From Ceratopteris richardii (taxonomy: Eukaryota; Streptophyta; Polypodiopsida; Polypodiales; Pteridaceae), in the NCBI GenBank assembly GCA_020310875.1, contig CM035416.1:71625983-71689982 (forward strand): DNA of 64,000 bases, in the 5' to 3' direction. Shown in pieces: positions 24,101 through 34,658 of this stretch; positions within the stretch are counted from its first letter, which is position 1, and each line of letters starts with the position of its first letter. The translations under genes were made by a program, and so were the position numbers. Under the pieces are notes generated by a model. The model ran no database searches. It was not told the DNA's origin and worked only from the letters and a program-made list of their open reading frames with translations.

Positions 24101-24252
24101 ATGGTACGTATGCTCTTTGTGAATTAAATGGTGTTGCACTAAAAACTTTGATTGCAGGTAAAAGGATAAAGCTATTCAAGAAACGTGATAATGACGAGTA
24201 CATTTTGGATGAGGACATTGAAGAAGATGACAACAATGAGGCCGATTCATAA
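21172..24252 (+). CDS. RT-RNase H-integrase polyprotein of element A
   Basis: One uninterrupted frame of over 1000 codons; the first ATG is at 21274 (992 residues from there). With that numbering: RT has D170 in SMGDLYLGYDQ and the active site FIDD at 232-235. RNase H has D400, E442, D467 and D511 (VADMLSR). Integrase has an HHCC zinc site (H621, H628, C658, C661) and catalytic D688 (WVVDLV), D747 (VADRGE) and E782 (KIERGH). A GPF/Y-like module (RWFGPYIVSKV) lies near residue 930, followed by an acidic tail. No chromodomain was seen. Active-site residues are complete, so this copy could be functional in pol. Confidence 0.95.
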   Translation, partial: THDALVETKHKTADKKIKPIAQPLPQGSNEKIIDVKNDPILRDKKNIGHTFTDETIKQVKIGRDDDFFLPAERDKFERVIRSHGKAFTMYPHEIGCVDPKLVSPMIIFTIPHIPWNLRPIPVPKAHLPELMKLLKEKINMRILEPSFAPYSNRWFTVPKKNGKLRFIQDLQPVNKVTIRNVGTGPIVDEFAESFSGHSIYSMGDLYLGYDQFQLEIDSRDITTMKTPLRLVRMCTLPQGATNSVAHMMSAMNMVLHDFIPHITMSFIDDIPIKGSEERVKDITLDSSGCRKFVLDHISDCERIFQRFEEVGLTFSIEKSVFGVNEVLIVGHLCGHYGRKPYPQKVDTISKISETCNTVSEVRRFLGACIFYVIWIPHFAHVADCLYDLLRKKRKFIWTDKHTQAMRKLKKLLLEAPILKRVDYSANKPIILTVDTSPIGIGWVISQDDSEGNRYAIRFGAKILHETQRKYPQIKRELWGMVTALKTDKEYFIGANVKVETDCLPLIGMIANCSSPDIAMLRWISYIKFINLELVHISGKSNSVADMLSRARFDDDLESDIIKNVNLVDYVPHIYEYEKFHESEYEDEWRDIGKYLSTLQPLPSWTTNRFRNIRKRAYNFFLCNGYLWRHAKGKVKNPQRVLGKRGLQLQVMKEIHETLWAGHKGFFGTYEKIRSTYYWPRMYVDISSYVSTCSTCQLHSSVKHRDLLHPTYPPCIHYKWVVDLVTMPKGIDKMRYIVLAREDLTNHVEGRALRSKTTYNVCKFLLEDVISRFGYIEKVVADRGELNAREAKEFFERHGIRLSLTTAYNPEANGKIERGHPPIVKAISKACNGDIKQWPKFLPFALWADRMTCTRTIGYMPAELMYCQKPLFPIQSHISAWSNLPWSENMSTDDFLSLRINQLEQNKLRLDDAVEKLRESRMKNKHYFDKTHRLRPKPIEVGDWVLIYDSTFDSQYDARKKLTQRWFGPYIVSKVNNNGTYALCELNGVALKTLIAGKRIKLFKKRDNDEYILDEDIEEDDNNEADS

Positions 24253-25430
24253 ACAGGAGTATCCATGTTATTAAAAAAAAAAAGTATAAAAATATCATTA
24301 ATTTTTTAAGTTCATGTTGCTTTGTTTTTTTTCAAGTTCATTCTATTTTTTTTCCATGCTTGTTTCATGCATTTTTTTTTCAGTCTTTGCATCGCATTGC
24401 ATATCCACATCACTTGAGTCAAAAAAGGCAAATGATGATTTCTCTACTTGTGTAAAATTGTATCTTAAGTAGTAACTTATCTACTAAGGAATTGATTATA
24501 ATCTAGGATTGTGGAAAGATAGGGCATGTAGATTTGGAGGTTTATTTTGGTGACATGACTTTCATATATAAACATGCATATGTATCCTATATCGAAAGCA
24601 TAATTGTTGAAATCCTAGCTCCTGCTATTGCATGTTTCTACATCCTTAGTCCATCTCACAGCACTTGTATCGGAGTTTAAACGACTGTTCTCCGTCATCA
24701 AAAATGGTTGTACCTTGTATCGGGGTTTAATTTTTCCCCGTCATTAAAAAAAAAAAAGTTGCTACACGTTACCAAGAAGTTTACACTTTCTTCCACCCCA
24801 AAAAAGTGATCGTAACCATAAAGTTGCCGAATCATCATCATCATCAAAAAAAAAAAAAAAAAAAGAGCAAGCCAAAGGAGGATAAAGAGGCATAGTAGAA
24901 TAAATCACGGGCTATATAGGCAGATTTATGCATTAGTGGAGTTTAGTTAGATTTCCTTGCATGTTATTAGAGATAGAGCATATTCATATTTATGTAGGAA
25001 AGGAGTTGATCTAAAATAAGCTAAAGATGAAAGATGTCTCTTGAAAATCCTAAATCTTTGTTTATAATCATATTTAAGGTAGATTGCTTTATGAAAAAGG
25101 TACAAAATTTTCTTCAAGATGAGAGGAACTGATGCTTAAAACGACTCAATACATCCACTTCCACTTCATATTGATGCTTCTTTTTTTTCTTTCTTGTTGC
25201 CAATGTTGCTTGTTCACTTGCATATATGTTGCCTATTTGTTCATGCATATTCATGTTGCCTGTTTCAATTCTTTTTTTCATGCAAATTTTGCTTCATGTC
25301 ACGTTACCTTCTGATTCATGCATATAATCAATTTTCCTTCCATGTTTCTTATGTTGCCTATAAAAGAATTTGATGCCTGGAACATTTTGTTTTTCACAGA
25401 TGCTAGAGTGGCGCTTCCGGAGGAATCGCA
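24253..25430 (+). other. 3' untranslated region of element A
   Basis: AT-rich, with several poly(A) or poly(T) runs, a CAT trinucleotide run before a long A tract near 24835-24865, and two related stem-loops at 24671-24694 and 24721-24740. No coding signal. The same layout occurs on the minus strand at 60623-61807 in element C. Confidence 0.75.
24671..24740 (+). repeat. Pair of short related stem-loops in the 3' UTR
   Basis: CTTGTATCGGAG...CTCCGTCATC and CTTGTATCGGGG...CCCCGTCATT. Each can form a 5-bp stem (CGGAG/CTCCG and CGGGG/CCCCG); the middle base pair differs in a compensating way. Confidence 0.55.
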
Positions 25431-25447
25431 GGTTTAGTGGGGGCGAA
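25431..25447 (+). other. Polypurine tract of element A
   Basis: GGTTTAGTGGGGGCGAA directly precedes the right LTR; the same sequence is found, inverted, at 60604-60620 in element C. Confidence 0.8.
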
Positions 25448-27354
25448 TGTCGTCGAGATTTTCTCTCCTCTCTCACTTGTGAAGGCCTACAAAAAACATA
25501 TTTGGTGAAGGTAGCAAGAATTCCCCGAGAAGTCCAGGATGCATCAAGGATGTCAAAGGAAGCTCACATACAAAGTTTCAAAGAAATCAAGAAAGTCCAT
25601 GGTAGCGGTCAAAGCTGGTCAAAGTTGGGAGATTAGGGCAAAAATTTCATTGTCACCAAATTAGATGAAAATCCATATACTTGTAAAGATTGTCAAAGGC
25701 AGTCTATAGCCCAAATTTCAGCAGAAAATGGATTTTGTAGCACATTGATATGCTATGTTCTGAAGGAGATGTTTGGAAACATAGTCCTACAAAGTTTCAT
25801 CTTCATCAAAGCCTATTTGGAGGGTCAAAGAGCACAAAGTCCAGTTTTCAAGATCACCGTAGTTTTCTAGTTTAAGCAAATTGAAGGGTTGAAGGGCCAC
25901 CACATGGCGAAAGCTGATTGAGCCATGTTGTACGATCAAGATGAGCTCATATTCAAGGGTGGAGATGCACTTATGCTTAAAGCAAGGAGGATCCACGAGT
26001 TTTTCCATAAAAGAAGATAATTTTTTACAATCAAAGATCAATAATGCAGCTTTTCTCCAAAAATAGTGGCTTATCTTATTCGAGTTGATGTCAGCACTGA
26101 TCCGACGGTCCAGATCATCCCCACATCCAATGGTGGAGAATGAGGGTGCCTAAATTTCACTCCTTTACACTAGATTTGATAGAAAGAATAATTCCAAGCC
26201 ATTGATTTGATTAATCAAATGGTTGTAATCAAAAGTAGTGATCCTAGAGTTGAGAGTTGATTTCTCTAGATCTAAGGGCCCAAATTCATTCAAAAAACTA
26301 TATAAACCCCCCTCCAAACTCCTAGAGCATCATTGTTAGGCATCCATAGGGCTCATGCTAGCTTACGGTTTCCTTGAGACGATCACCCTCGGTTGAGCGA
26401 GTGAGGATCCAAGGTGAGCTAGTATGAGTATAGTACCTAGTTTCATATTTAAGTTAGAACTCCAATCTAGGATAGGCTCTTGAAACCAGCATCTCTATCT
26501 TGACTCACCCTCAGTGGAGCGTGTGAGTGAGTTAGAGCTGATTTTAATGAGTCTTAGACTTCTTTAGTTAGACGTTAGGAGCCTAGACATACATAGGGTC
26601 ACTAGAGTGGAACTCACCTTCTTACGTGTGACATTCGGTTGAACTATCATGGTTTGAGGGTCGGAACCACCTTTGATCAGTAGACTGCTTAGCTTGACGT
26701 ACCACGACGATCTTATACATGTATCTTAATTCAAATCCTTTTAATTCATGTCACTTGTCACTTGTCTCTTGTCTCCTCTCTCAGTCTCTTAAGTATTTTT
26801 ACATGTCTTCTATTTCTTCTATGTGTGAGAAGGCTCCGCAGTATTGCGTTGAACCAGTGAGGATGTTTCTTTGAGCTTGTGAGTAAACTCTATCATCATA
26901 ATTCACTTGCATGCATATAATCCATACATACCCATACATATTGATTAGTTTCCGAAAGTGTATAAGAAGCTCCAATATTGGACCATTCTTCCTTTCGAAA
27001 CTGGTTTATGTGTAAGGATTCCATCTATTCATGTCATGCATACATATCATCCAAAGAAGACTATGCATATGAATTAGAATTAGGAAGTGTTTAAGAAGCT
27101 CCTTCAATGGACCATTCTTCCTTCCAAATTTGATTCGTGTGTATGGTTCTCTTTCATTCTTATCATTCATGTTCATAAATCTAACTTGCACTCCTACTTT
27201 CCCATTCCCATAATCATTTCAACATCTCTCTCTTCTCCATCCTCAACATTAATTTCACTTTCATGTCCTTAAACCATCCAACATTCATTAGCTTCATACA
27301 CCTTGTGTGTGCCACGACCGGACCCGATCCACCCGGATTGCGATCACCTCCACA
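25448..27354 (+). repeat. 3' LTR of gypsy element A, with 227-bp deletion
   Basis: It is 1907 bp. Compared with the left LTR it lacks the equivalent of 16391-16617; the deletion point is at 25760/25761. The third LTR of the family (58498-60603) keeps the segment, so the loss is on this copy. TATATAAA is at 26299-26306. Confidence 0.94.
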
Positions 27355-29199
27355 ACGGGCTATTCAAATGAAGCCCATAGTGTATATGTTTCAGCACATA
27401 TGATACACCACTAGGTAGAAAAAGATAAATATATCCTATAACCTTAATGTCAAATGTCAAACCATTGTGCATTTTCACATATCCATGAATCTCACATGAG
27501 AATTAAAAAAATACCACTTGCAAGTTGGATTAGCTTGAAAAATGGCTAATGCATCAATCAAACAAGCCATATGTGCACCATCCAATGATGAAGAGGAATC
27601 TTGAGATGAACCATACGAGATGTGACAACATTGTCATTGGCATTATTGAACATCATAGACTCTCCTAAAACAACTACATGACCTACATCATGTGCATGTA
27701 AATCATATCCATCTAAATCATTTTCTTGCTACCATAAAAAATACAAAATAAACCAATTATCAAGCTAAATCAAACTATGAAAAATGGCAATGGTATTACT
27801 CTAGCAATATCATCATCTAAGCCCATGAAGGGGTGAGAGATGCACATATCTTCCCAACCAACTCCACACAAATATATACCTCTAGGCCAAGGGGGTGCAT
27901 GCCCTTGGACACTTCCAAGTGTCCCTCATGTGGAAACTTGCCGAAGGTCCAATCACATGGATAATTAATCAAATGAGCCTTCTCCTCTCATGTACACTTG
28001 AAGATCGCACTAGTAGAAGCTTTCCCCAAGATGAAGGTTTCCACACATAATAAAGCAAGCCTAAGGTTGAAACACCCTTCGATTGGGAGCTCAAATAATC
28101 AAAGCAGCTCAACGGTTCAAAGTTACTCTTGGAGAATCTTTCCCAAAGTTCTCTTAGTAAACCTCAAGGGTTCCAAGTGACTTTGGGCTCTCCAAACCCA
28201 TGTCTTTTTCCACTCGCACCTATGATTATACAACATTCTTCCCCCCTTTAAGACACTCTAGTCCTCGAAAATGTGTAGAAGTATATAATGTGGAGTGTTT
28301 CCCTCTTCCCCATGATCAATATTGTCAATCATGGTTTTCATCTCTCTGATTTGCCTCTTCATTAGAAGGGTATTCTATCCTGGACTTGATCTGAAATGGG
28401 GGGAACCTATGTGTGGGCTGATCCCTCTCCTAATCATTCTGAATACCATCTACCTTTGCACGTGAAAAACTAAATCATGAAAAGTATGGAAAGAATGATA
28501 AGTGTGGATTAAAATATCCCTCGCTAAATCAATGTCTTGCTATGTGTGAACTAAGCATCCATAAAACAAAGACATGAAGTAGCTGGATTATAAGTATTTC
28601 TAGTGGTTTCTATATAGATCCATTTTTTCATGGATCTAGCAAAATAAATGGTGATTAGTTCAAAACTTTGAAAAATCTCCTCAATTTTGATGAAGATAAG
28701 ATTGACCGGACATCTCACTTAGACATTTTGACTTTTTGACCAGCATCTACTAATCCTTCTCCCAATTATAATACTATTGTGTCCACTTGGGCTTTAGAGT
28801 CAAAGTAGAACGCAAGAAAAATTGTTTCATTTACTTATTTGATCAAGTAAATTCAATTGACAAATCAAAGTTTCTCAAAGACTTGAATTTTTTGGGAATT
28901 GTCAAAACAAGAGACAATTCCTGTTTCTCTTCAAGAATTTATTCAAAATCTTTTAAAGAACTAGAATCTTTCTCGATCCATTACAACAAGTATTGATCTT
29001 GAAGCAATACTTAATGGATGAATAATTCATCTTAGACTTGATTGTATTATGAGATTGAATAGATTCTATACAGAACATCTATCTATGATGTTTAATTCGG
29101 TTACCTATTCCATTTGAATAAACTAGACCTTCATAGAGATGACTTGATTGTCCTATCAAAGTAATCTCCAAGGTTTAATAAGCAGGAAGGAAGAACTAA
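27355..29199. other. Unassigned sequence right of element A
   Basis: The first roughly 130 bases look like the continuation of the minus-strand coding-like remnant interrupted at 16077. The rest has no recognised gene. An AG/CT-rich stretch near 28200-28300 contains CTTCCCCCCTTTAAGACACT. Confidence 0.4.
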
Positions 29200-29995
29200 A
29201 AATGCATTGACCTAACCATATCGGACCACTACCCTATTATTATCACTTTCAAGCCGATTGCCAAATTCAGAAAGGCACCCTTGTTTCATGCTTTCCCAAC
29301 ATCTTTCTCCCTTCCATCAGTCCATCAGGAAATAACCTTGGTATGGAACTCAGCATTTGCCAATGGTGCCTCACTGACCAAATGTTGGAGGGTTGCGATT
29401 GTGAAAACTCATCAAATTCTGGTAAGGACCCACAAGATGCTTCAAAAACGTTTGGTGGAGGCAGAGAGAGAAGATTTATCAGAGGATTTGGCACCTTGAG
29501 GAGGAAGTGAACAAAGAGAACTACCAATACTAGATTGGGCTACGGAACATTAGAGGCATGCTGAGATACGAAGAAGAAATTCAAAGGAAAAACCTGCAAG
29601 TATACTTCAAACACTGGTGGGTAGGTAAAGCTGACAAACCAACTAAAGAGATGTGTGGCATCCTCAAGAGTAAGCAAAATAGATATTCTATTCCCTTCTT
29701 GATAGGTCGTAATGGGGTCGAATGCAAAACCGATGAAGAAAACAATGCCATTATTGTCGACCATTTTACTAATCTCCTTGGGATTTCGAGGCCTCTTCCC
29801 CCCCCCCGTAAGCAGGAATGCATGGCCACCGTCTCGAGAGCCTCTCTCTTAAGAATTCTGCATAATTTGAATCCTCTCCTTCATGCACCCATTTTCAGAT
29901 AATGAGTTTCTCGAAGTTATCGATATGCTACCCAATGGGAAAAGACTGGGTCATGATGGCCTCACAAACAACTTATTAGAGAAAAAAACGAACCT
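29200..29995 (+). pseudogene. L1-type LINE fragment (endonuclease end and RT start)
   Basis: SDHYPIIITF at 29221 matches the last conserved motif of the L1 AP-endonuclease. The linker region follows (KADKPTKEMCGILKSKQNRY, NAIIVDHFTNLLG), then DNEFLEVIDMLPNGKRLGHDGL, the L1 RT start (usual form NKSPGPDG). Frame changes near 29500, 29540 and 29880 break it, and similarity stops near 29995. The rest of RT and the 3' end are missing. Confidence 0.78.
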
Positions 29996-30499
29996 TGCAT
30001 GGGCCTTTTGGATTAAGGAGTGATTAGTGATGGACCAATGAGAGGAGGGTGGTGGACACAGTCTATAGCCTATAAATCACTAGGCTGAAGGGGTTTGAGG
30101 GGACAGGATTCCCCTATGTTCAAGTTTTGCCTCTAGAGAGAGAAAGGAATCTCGTAACTTACCTGGGCCCAAAAATTCAAAATTTTCAAAAAGCTATAAA
30201 ACTCATCATAACACCATTTAATGGTCCCCCAACCACTTTTTAGGATCAAAAATGCTATTTTTGGGTTCTAAATCAAAATCCGTGCATGAACTGAAGTGAA
30301 AAAAGTGACTTTTTCAAAAATAACTCAAAATGAAACTTTCTCCCTCCAAAACCTCACATTTTCATACCTAGCTCCCAAAAAGTCATCTCTTTCCACTACT
30401 TTCTCTCCCTAGCACACCATTGCAGCTCCTGCATCTCCATTTCTTTCTCTGTGCATCATTCTTTGAATTCCTACTGTCACTTCCATAGCCTGAACTCCA
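29996..30499. other. Unassigned; left flank of the four-gene cluster
   Basis: No gene was seen. It begins where LINE similarity ends, so it could contain the left end of a larger inserted unit. TATAAAAC at 30195-30202 is a possible TATA box for the next gene but lies about 300 bp upstream of its ATG. Confidence 0.4.
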
Positions 30500-31835
30500 A
30501 TGGAGAAACCTAAATCTCATAGACGTCCAAAAGATGAGGTTATCGCGATAAAATGTCACAATATCAAGGCTACAGAAGGATTTTGGTTAGGACAGGAGTT
30601 CTGCAAAGGTGCATGGGTGTACATGCAACCCCCTAGTGTTGGTCCTCACCGTGTGAGAGATCATGGAAACTTGGATCTTCATTGGAAAGGGACGTTATTA
30701 GGCTTCAAAAAGCTCAAAAATGGTGAAACTGTTGCCATTGTACAACATGTGTTCAAAATGTTAACCATGAAATTGGAAAACTCAAACAAAATGAGATATC
30801 CTATCAACTATAAGTATTGCTCATTGACTTTTGTCCAAATTTCATAATATACCTAGCTAAGTTGTGTAGTTTTTTGTTGTAGACATATCTCCTTCTACCT
30901 TGGTGGAAGAACAACCACTTCATAGTCTTACAGGTACTTTCCAAGCATTGCATGCAGATGTTGGGTCAATAGTCTTTCCACAAGCCCGTCCTGCTCAGCT
31001 ATTACGTGAGAGAGTTTTCTTTTACACACATACATATGTTGTACCCTCTTCATCAAATGATTTTGGCAGGTTAGAGATGATTAAGGTAGATTCTCTCTTA
31101 AAGCTCGAGTGGCTGCAACCTGATGTATGGACATTAACATCTTTGAAGCATAAGATGGCGATGGACATACACAACTCTTTGAAATTTACAAGAGTTTCAA
31201 GATCTATAGGATTACATTGGTGTGTTCTTGTTCATTGTTTTGTACATTTATTTCAGATATTCACAATTCTAGAGACTTCAACAATGTTCATGTTAAAAGA
31301 TATCATGTATGAGCAGGTAGAGGGTTTGCTAGGTGAAAATTGGGGACTTGTAGAAGGATGCACCAAAGGGGATAGATACATTTGTAAAATTGGTGCAACA
31401 GGCATAGGATTTCGATACTTGAAACATCGTACTTCATTGTACATTAGATTCTATTATGATCGTTGGATGTGTAAACTTGGTGAATGGATACCATTACAAA
31501 GTTCTGAGGGTTTTTGAATTTCATTTGAAATTAAGATAAATCTACCCAACAACGAAATGGAAGTTATTTCAGTAAATCATCATTGGACTCTTGCCAACGT
31601 GAGAGAACATCTAGTAATCATGGGATTTGAGGATCTGGATCAATCAAAGTTTAGAATACAAGGGCATAAGGTAAGTAGCATATGGTATTTTTTTCTTTTG
31701 TTTATACAAATTCTTACACTCAAATTTGTTCATTTAAAGTTTTCTATTTGTCTGCAGATTGGTAAGAGGTTGGAGGATAAAATTAAAGTCCTTCTTGAAT
31801 GGAGTGTGGATGGAAATCAACTTTCATTGTCATAG
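30500..31835 (+). CDS. Unidentified gene P1, with intron and C-terminal beta-grasp-like segment
   Basis: The family is not recognised. The first exon (ATG 30500) gives a basic protein start (MEKPKSHRRPKDEVIAIK) and HWKGTLLGFKKLKNGETVAI. A second open stretch runs from about 30880 to 31517 (QARPAQLLRERVFFYTHTY, KDIMYEQVEGLLGENWGLVE), probably joined by an intron whose donor is unclear and acceptor is near 30882. A single in-frame TGA at 31515-31517 interrupts before FEIKINLPNN. A clear intron with GTAAGT and TGCAG borders is at 31671-31757, in phase 0. The C-terminal part (strand, WTLANVREHL, FRIQGHK, then IGKRLEDKIK) resembles ubiquitin-like beta-grasp domains in pattern only. Possibly a pseudogene because of the TGA. 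Confidence 0.5.
31671..31757 (+). other. Intron in P1
   Basis: 87 bp with GTAAGTAGC at the start and a T-rich TTTGTCTGCAG end; removal joins the reading frame in phase 0 without stops up to 31835. Confidence 0.75.
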
Positions 31836-32290
31836 CTCAAGAACTATTTGAGTGCTACTGTGTACACACAACCTATGTTCCATTTATAATCATTCATCTG
31901 CAACAATGTATTTAACATGCAAGACATGTAGCATGTAAATTTTTTTGATCTCAATATGATGTACAATTTGCCAAATCTTTGGTTTTTCCAATGGCAATTT
32001 ATTATAATTTTAAAGTTCTGAGAATTTATTTTTTCTATTGTGTTGTGGTGTATCTTATTCTGGTTAATGATTCTATTCAATCTTTTTTATGAGCAAAAGT
32101 TTTTTTCTGAGAGTTCTATGCATGATTGTTTTATTTGAAGGTATTTGTTTTAGTTTTAAAATGGGTCCCACTCACTTTAAAATTTTGAAACTACTATAAA
32201 AGCAACACTTATTATCTCATTTCTCACTTTTGCAACCAAGAAGAGCTACAATCACTTGCAGAGCACGCACACAAGCTAGCATCATGCACA
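31836..32290. other. Intergenic region P1-P2 with P2 promoter
   Basis: AT-rich, no gene. TATAAAAG at 32195-32202 is 89 bp before the P2 ATG and followed by a CT/CA-rich leader, a plausible core promoter. Confidence 0.55.
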
Positions 32291-33596
32291 ATGGCTACCA
32301 CATCCTCCAGTACCCTGCAACCCAAACATCCACGTGAACTCTTCAATGAGTCCTTGGAATCAACTAAGTTCAAAGTTCAAAACCACTTGTATGAACTACT
32401 GTCTAGAGTCCCTGATCTAGACAAAACAATTCAATTGAACTCTGATGTGCTCAAGGAAATCATAGAGTTCCTTGAGTACTACATCTTGCGTTTCTCTATA
32501 GAAATACCACCTTATGAGGGTAAATGGGTCCCATGTGACCTTCTACTCTACATACACAGAGGCGATGAAGCCTTCATGAAGCGCCTTAAGCGCTTCATGG
32601 CAATTGCTGAAACTACAGGGCACTTACTAGATGACTCTGTGCGATTAGTAAAAAAACTTAACAAAAAGAAGAGGATGGGTACAAAGTACCTATCCTACAT
32701 TGCAACAACATATTTTATCATTAATGAGGAGCCCGAACCTACACCTGTTGAGCTCCCCAACCTTGTCACTGGGGGTTTTGTTAAGGAGAAGAATGAGCCT
32801 CAAACAGAGGCCATAAATTTTGCCAAAGAAAGTATTACAATCCACCAAGAATTTCTTGGTGGTGTTGAGGATAAACTACGGGCGCAATCAAGCATGGAGG
32901 AGGCCCCCCCTTCAAATCTCAACCCCTCTGAGCCCACATTACCAGAGGTGGAACTTGAATATCTCTCCAACATCGTTGTGGATGGAGAGGAATTTATTTT
33001 ACTTCATGACATTGAGAAGGCATTCGGTCTACATCTAAATGAATGTTTGAGTATTTTCTCCACAATGTCAGATGTTCCACTTGACAACACATCTGACATA
33101 CTTGAAAAGAAGTCAATCCCACTTGGGGATCCTGTGGCAGACACCATAGCAATGGTGTGTGCTGATATTTTAAATGATGACAACAATTCTACTACGGAGG
33201 AGGAGTTTAGTGCAGCACAGGAGAGGATAATGAAGCAAAAAATTCCTACATCCCCTATAGCAGAGCAGAGTGGCATGGCCCACTCTAGCATTGATCTTGA
33301 TGCCCCTGGAAGAGGGGAGGAAGAAGACAAGCTTCATGATGTAAGTGGTAATTGAATTAAATAAATGGATAATTTAAGTTAACATTGTAAGAGCTTGAAT
33401 TCTCATTTTTTCTTAACAGGAAGCAATTGAGCTCGACAAGTTCGCAGCAAGATTTGGTGGGGATCGAGCTTCTTGCGGGAGTGGTGCATCGTTGGCAAAC
33501 TACATCGGAAAGTTGCCAAAGGATGATTTTGTTATCATACACAAAGACTATAGTCCGGATGGACACTTTCATGACTTGGTGCTTGAAGGCCCTTAG
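32291..33596 (+). CDS. Unidentified gene P2, two exons
   Basis: Exon 1 (32291-33340) encodes 350 residues and exon 2 (33420-33593) 58 more, about 408 in all. The family is not recognised. The start (MATTSSSTLQPKHPRELF) precedes a helical basic region (DEAFMKRLKRFMAIAETTGH, RLVKKLNKKKRMG). A long acidic, Pro- and Ser-rich C-terminal half follows (TTEEEFSAAQERI, GRGEEEDKLHD). Exon 2 has KLPKDDFVIIHKDYSPDGHF. No membrane segment or signal peptide. The stop at 33594-33596 is TAG; open coding-like sequence continues in this and another frame to 33843, so the true end may be farther. It has a TATA box (32195-32202). Confidence 0.65.
33341..33419 (+). other. Intron in P2
   Basis: 79 bp, GTAAGTGG start and TTTTTTCTTAACAG end, phase 0. 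Without splicing the frame ends at 33355 inside the intron. Confidence 0.8.
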
Positions 33597-33843
33597 CAAG
33601 ATTTTGTGTTTATGTACAATTACGCAAGGCACTAATTGTGTCATTTTGGTTAGGAAATCCTTAGTTGTAACTACATTAGGACTTAATTTTAGAGGAAAAG
33701 TATTAGGGCAAATAGGTACCGCCATGGGTCTTGGAATGCAAGACCCCCATCTAATATCAAGATCTGTATTGACTTACCAGCTGCCTCAATCTCTACAAAG
33801 GAGAAAGGAAGTTGTAGAGAAATTGAAGGCAGTTGAGAAATGA
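33597..33843 (+). other. Coding-like tail after P2
   Basis: A different frame is open up to TGA at 33841-33843 (GKVLGQIGTAMGLGMQDPH, LQRRKEVVEKLKAVEK). It could be a further P2 exon or a frame-shifted extension; GTTAGG near 33648 and TTTTAG near 33690 could be intron borders. Confidence 0.35.
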
Positions 33844-34000
33844 TGTAATGTCTTGATAATACAAACTTTTTTTTTCATCATTTGTCTAGCCCTGTATATG
33901 AATGTGCTAAAAAATTGAACTTATCTTCTCTCCACAAATTGTATCTAATTTGAAGTCTTTGTGTTGTCCTTTGGTCCTTTGTATAATTATATGCATAAAA

Positions 34001-34101
34001 AAGGCCAAAAAAGCCCCAGCCACAGAAACGCGGGAAACAGCCCTGCAAAAATTTTACAGGGCTGTTTCCCGCGTTTCTGTGGCTCGGGCTTTTTTGGCCT
34101 T
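34001..34101. repeat. Long palindrome 1 between convergent genes
   Basis: A 101-bp near-perfect inverted repeat: two arms of 45 bases with one mismatch and a short A/T loop (CAAAAATTTTA). Arms contain GCCACAGAAACGCGGGAAAC. A transcript in either direction would form a very stable hairpin. Related to palindrome 2. Confidence 0.92.
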
Positions 34102-34335
34102 ATCTGGTGTTTTTAGGTGCTGCAAAACATAGGAAAGTATGTAATTCTAGATTTTCACTTGGTTTTGGTAGAATTAAGAACAAAGATTACCAGTAGGGTA
34201 TAACCTCAGCTTTAACTAGATCAAAGATCTCATCCATACCTTTTATGCATACAATGATTACATGTAGTGTATAACCTCTTAATTACTAGACCATTACAAC
34301 TCTACCATACCTTTTATGCTTACACAAGACAAATA

Positions 34336-34434
34336 ATGCCAAAAAACCCCCAGCCACAGAAACGCGGGATTCAGCCCTGCAAAAATTTTGCAGGGCTGAA
34401 TCCCGTGTTTCTGTGGCTGGGGTTTTTTTGGTAT
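34336..34434. repeat. Long palindrome 2 between convergent genes
   Basis: A 99-bp inverted repeat of the same family with three mismatches between arms. GGGATTCAG pairs with CTGAATCCC, where palindrome 1 has GGGAAACAG with CTGTTTCCC, so both arms changed together. Possible roles: foldback MITE-like element, hairpin small-RNA source, or transcript end signals for the convergent genes. Confidence 0.92.
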
Positions 34435-34658
34435 GAAAAGGACATGTGGGACATCAATAGGTAGAAAAAAAGGAACATATCTAGTCACAAAACAATAGGC
34501 AAGTGCATGCATGTTTAACTGAATCCATATATAACTGACTGAAAGAGAGAGAGAGTGAGAAAAAAAAAAGAGACAAAGAATATAGGTTAAAACAAAATTT
34601 TCTATTATCCATGGTATTACATCGCAAAGTAGGCCTGTCATAGGGTATAATATACACA

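Larger units (their letters stand above)
16078..27354 (+). mobile_element. Ty3/gypsy LTR retrotransposon, element A
   Basis: LTRs at 16078-18211 and 25448-27354 enclose gag, protease and a long RT-RNase H-integrase frame in gypsy order. ACGG flanks both sides (16074-16077 and 27355-27358), consistent with a 4-bp target duplication. The LTRs are very similar by eye apart from a 227-bp deletion in the right one, so insertion is fairly recent. It is the most intact element in the window. A second copy of the same family lies inverted at 58498-64000. Confidence 0.95.

Noticed and set aside
31219..31256. Second intron in P1 (GTGTG...TTTCAG)
   Set aside because: At 38 bp it would be too short for a plant intron, and the frame is open without splicing.
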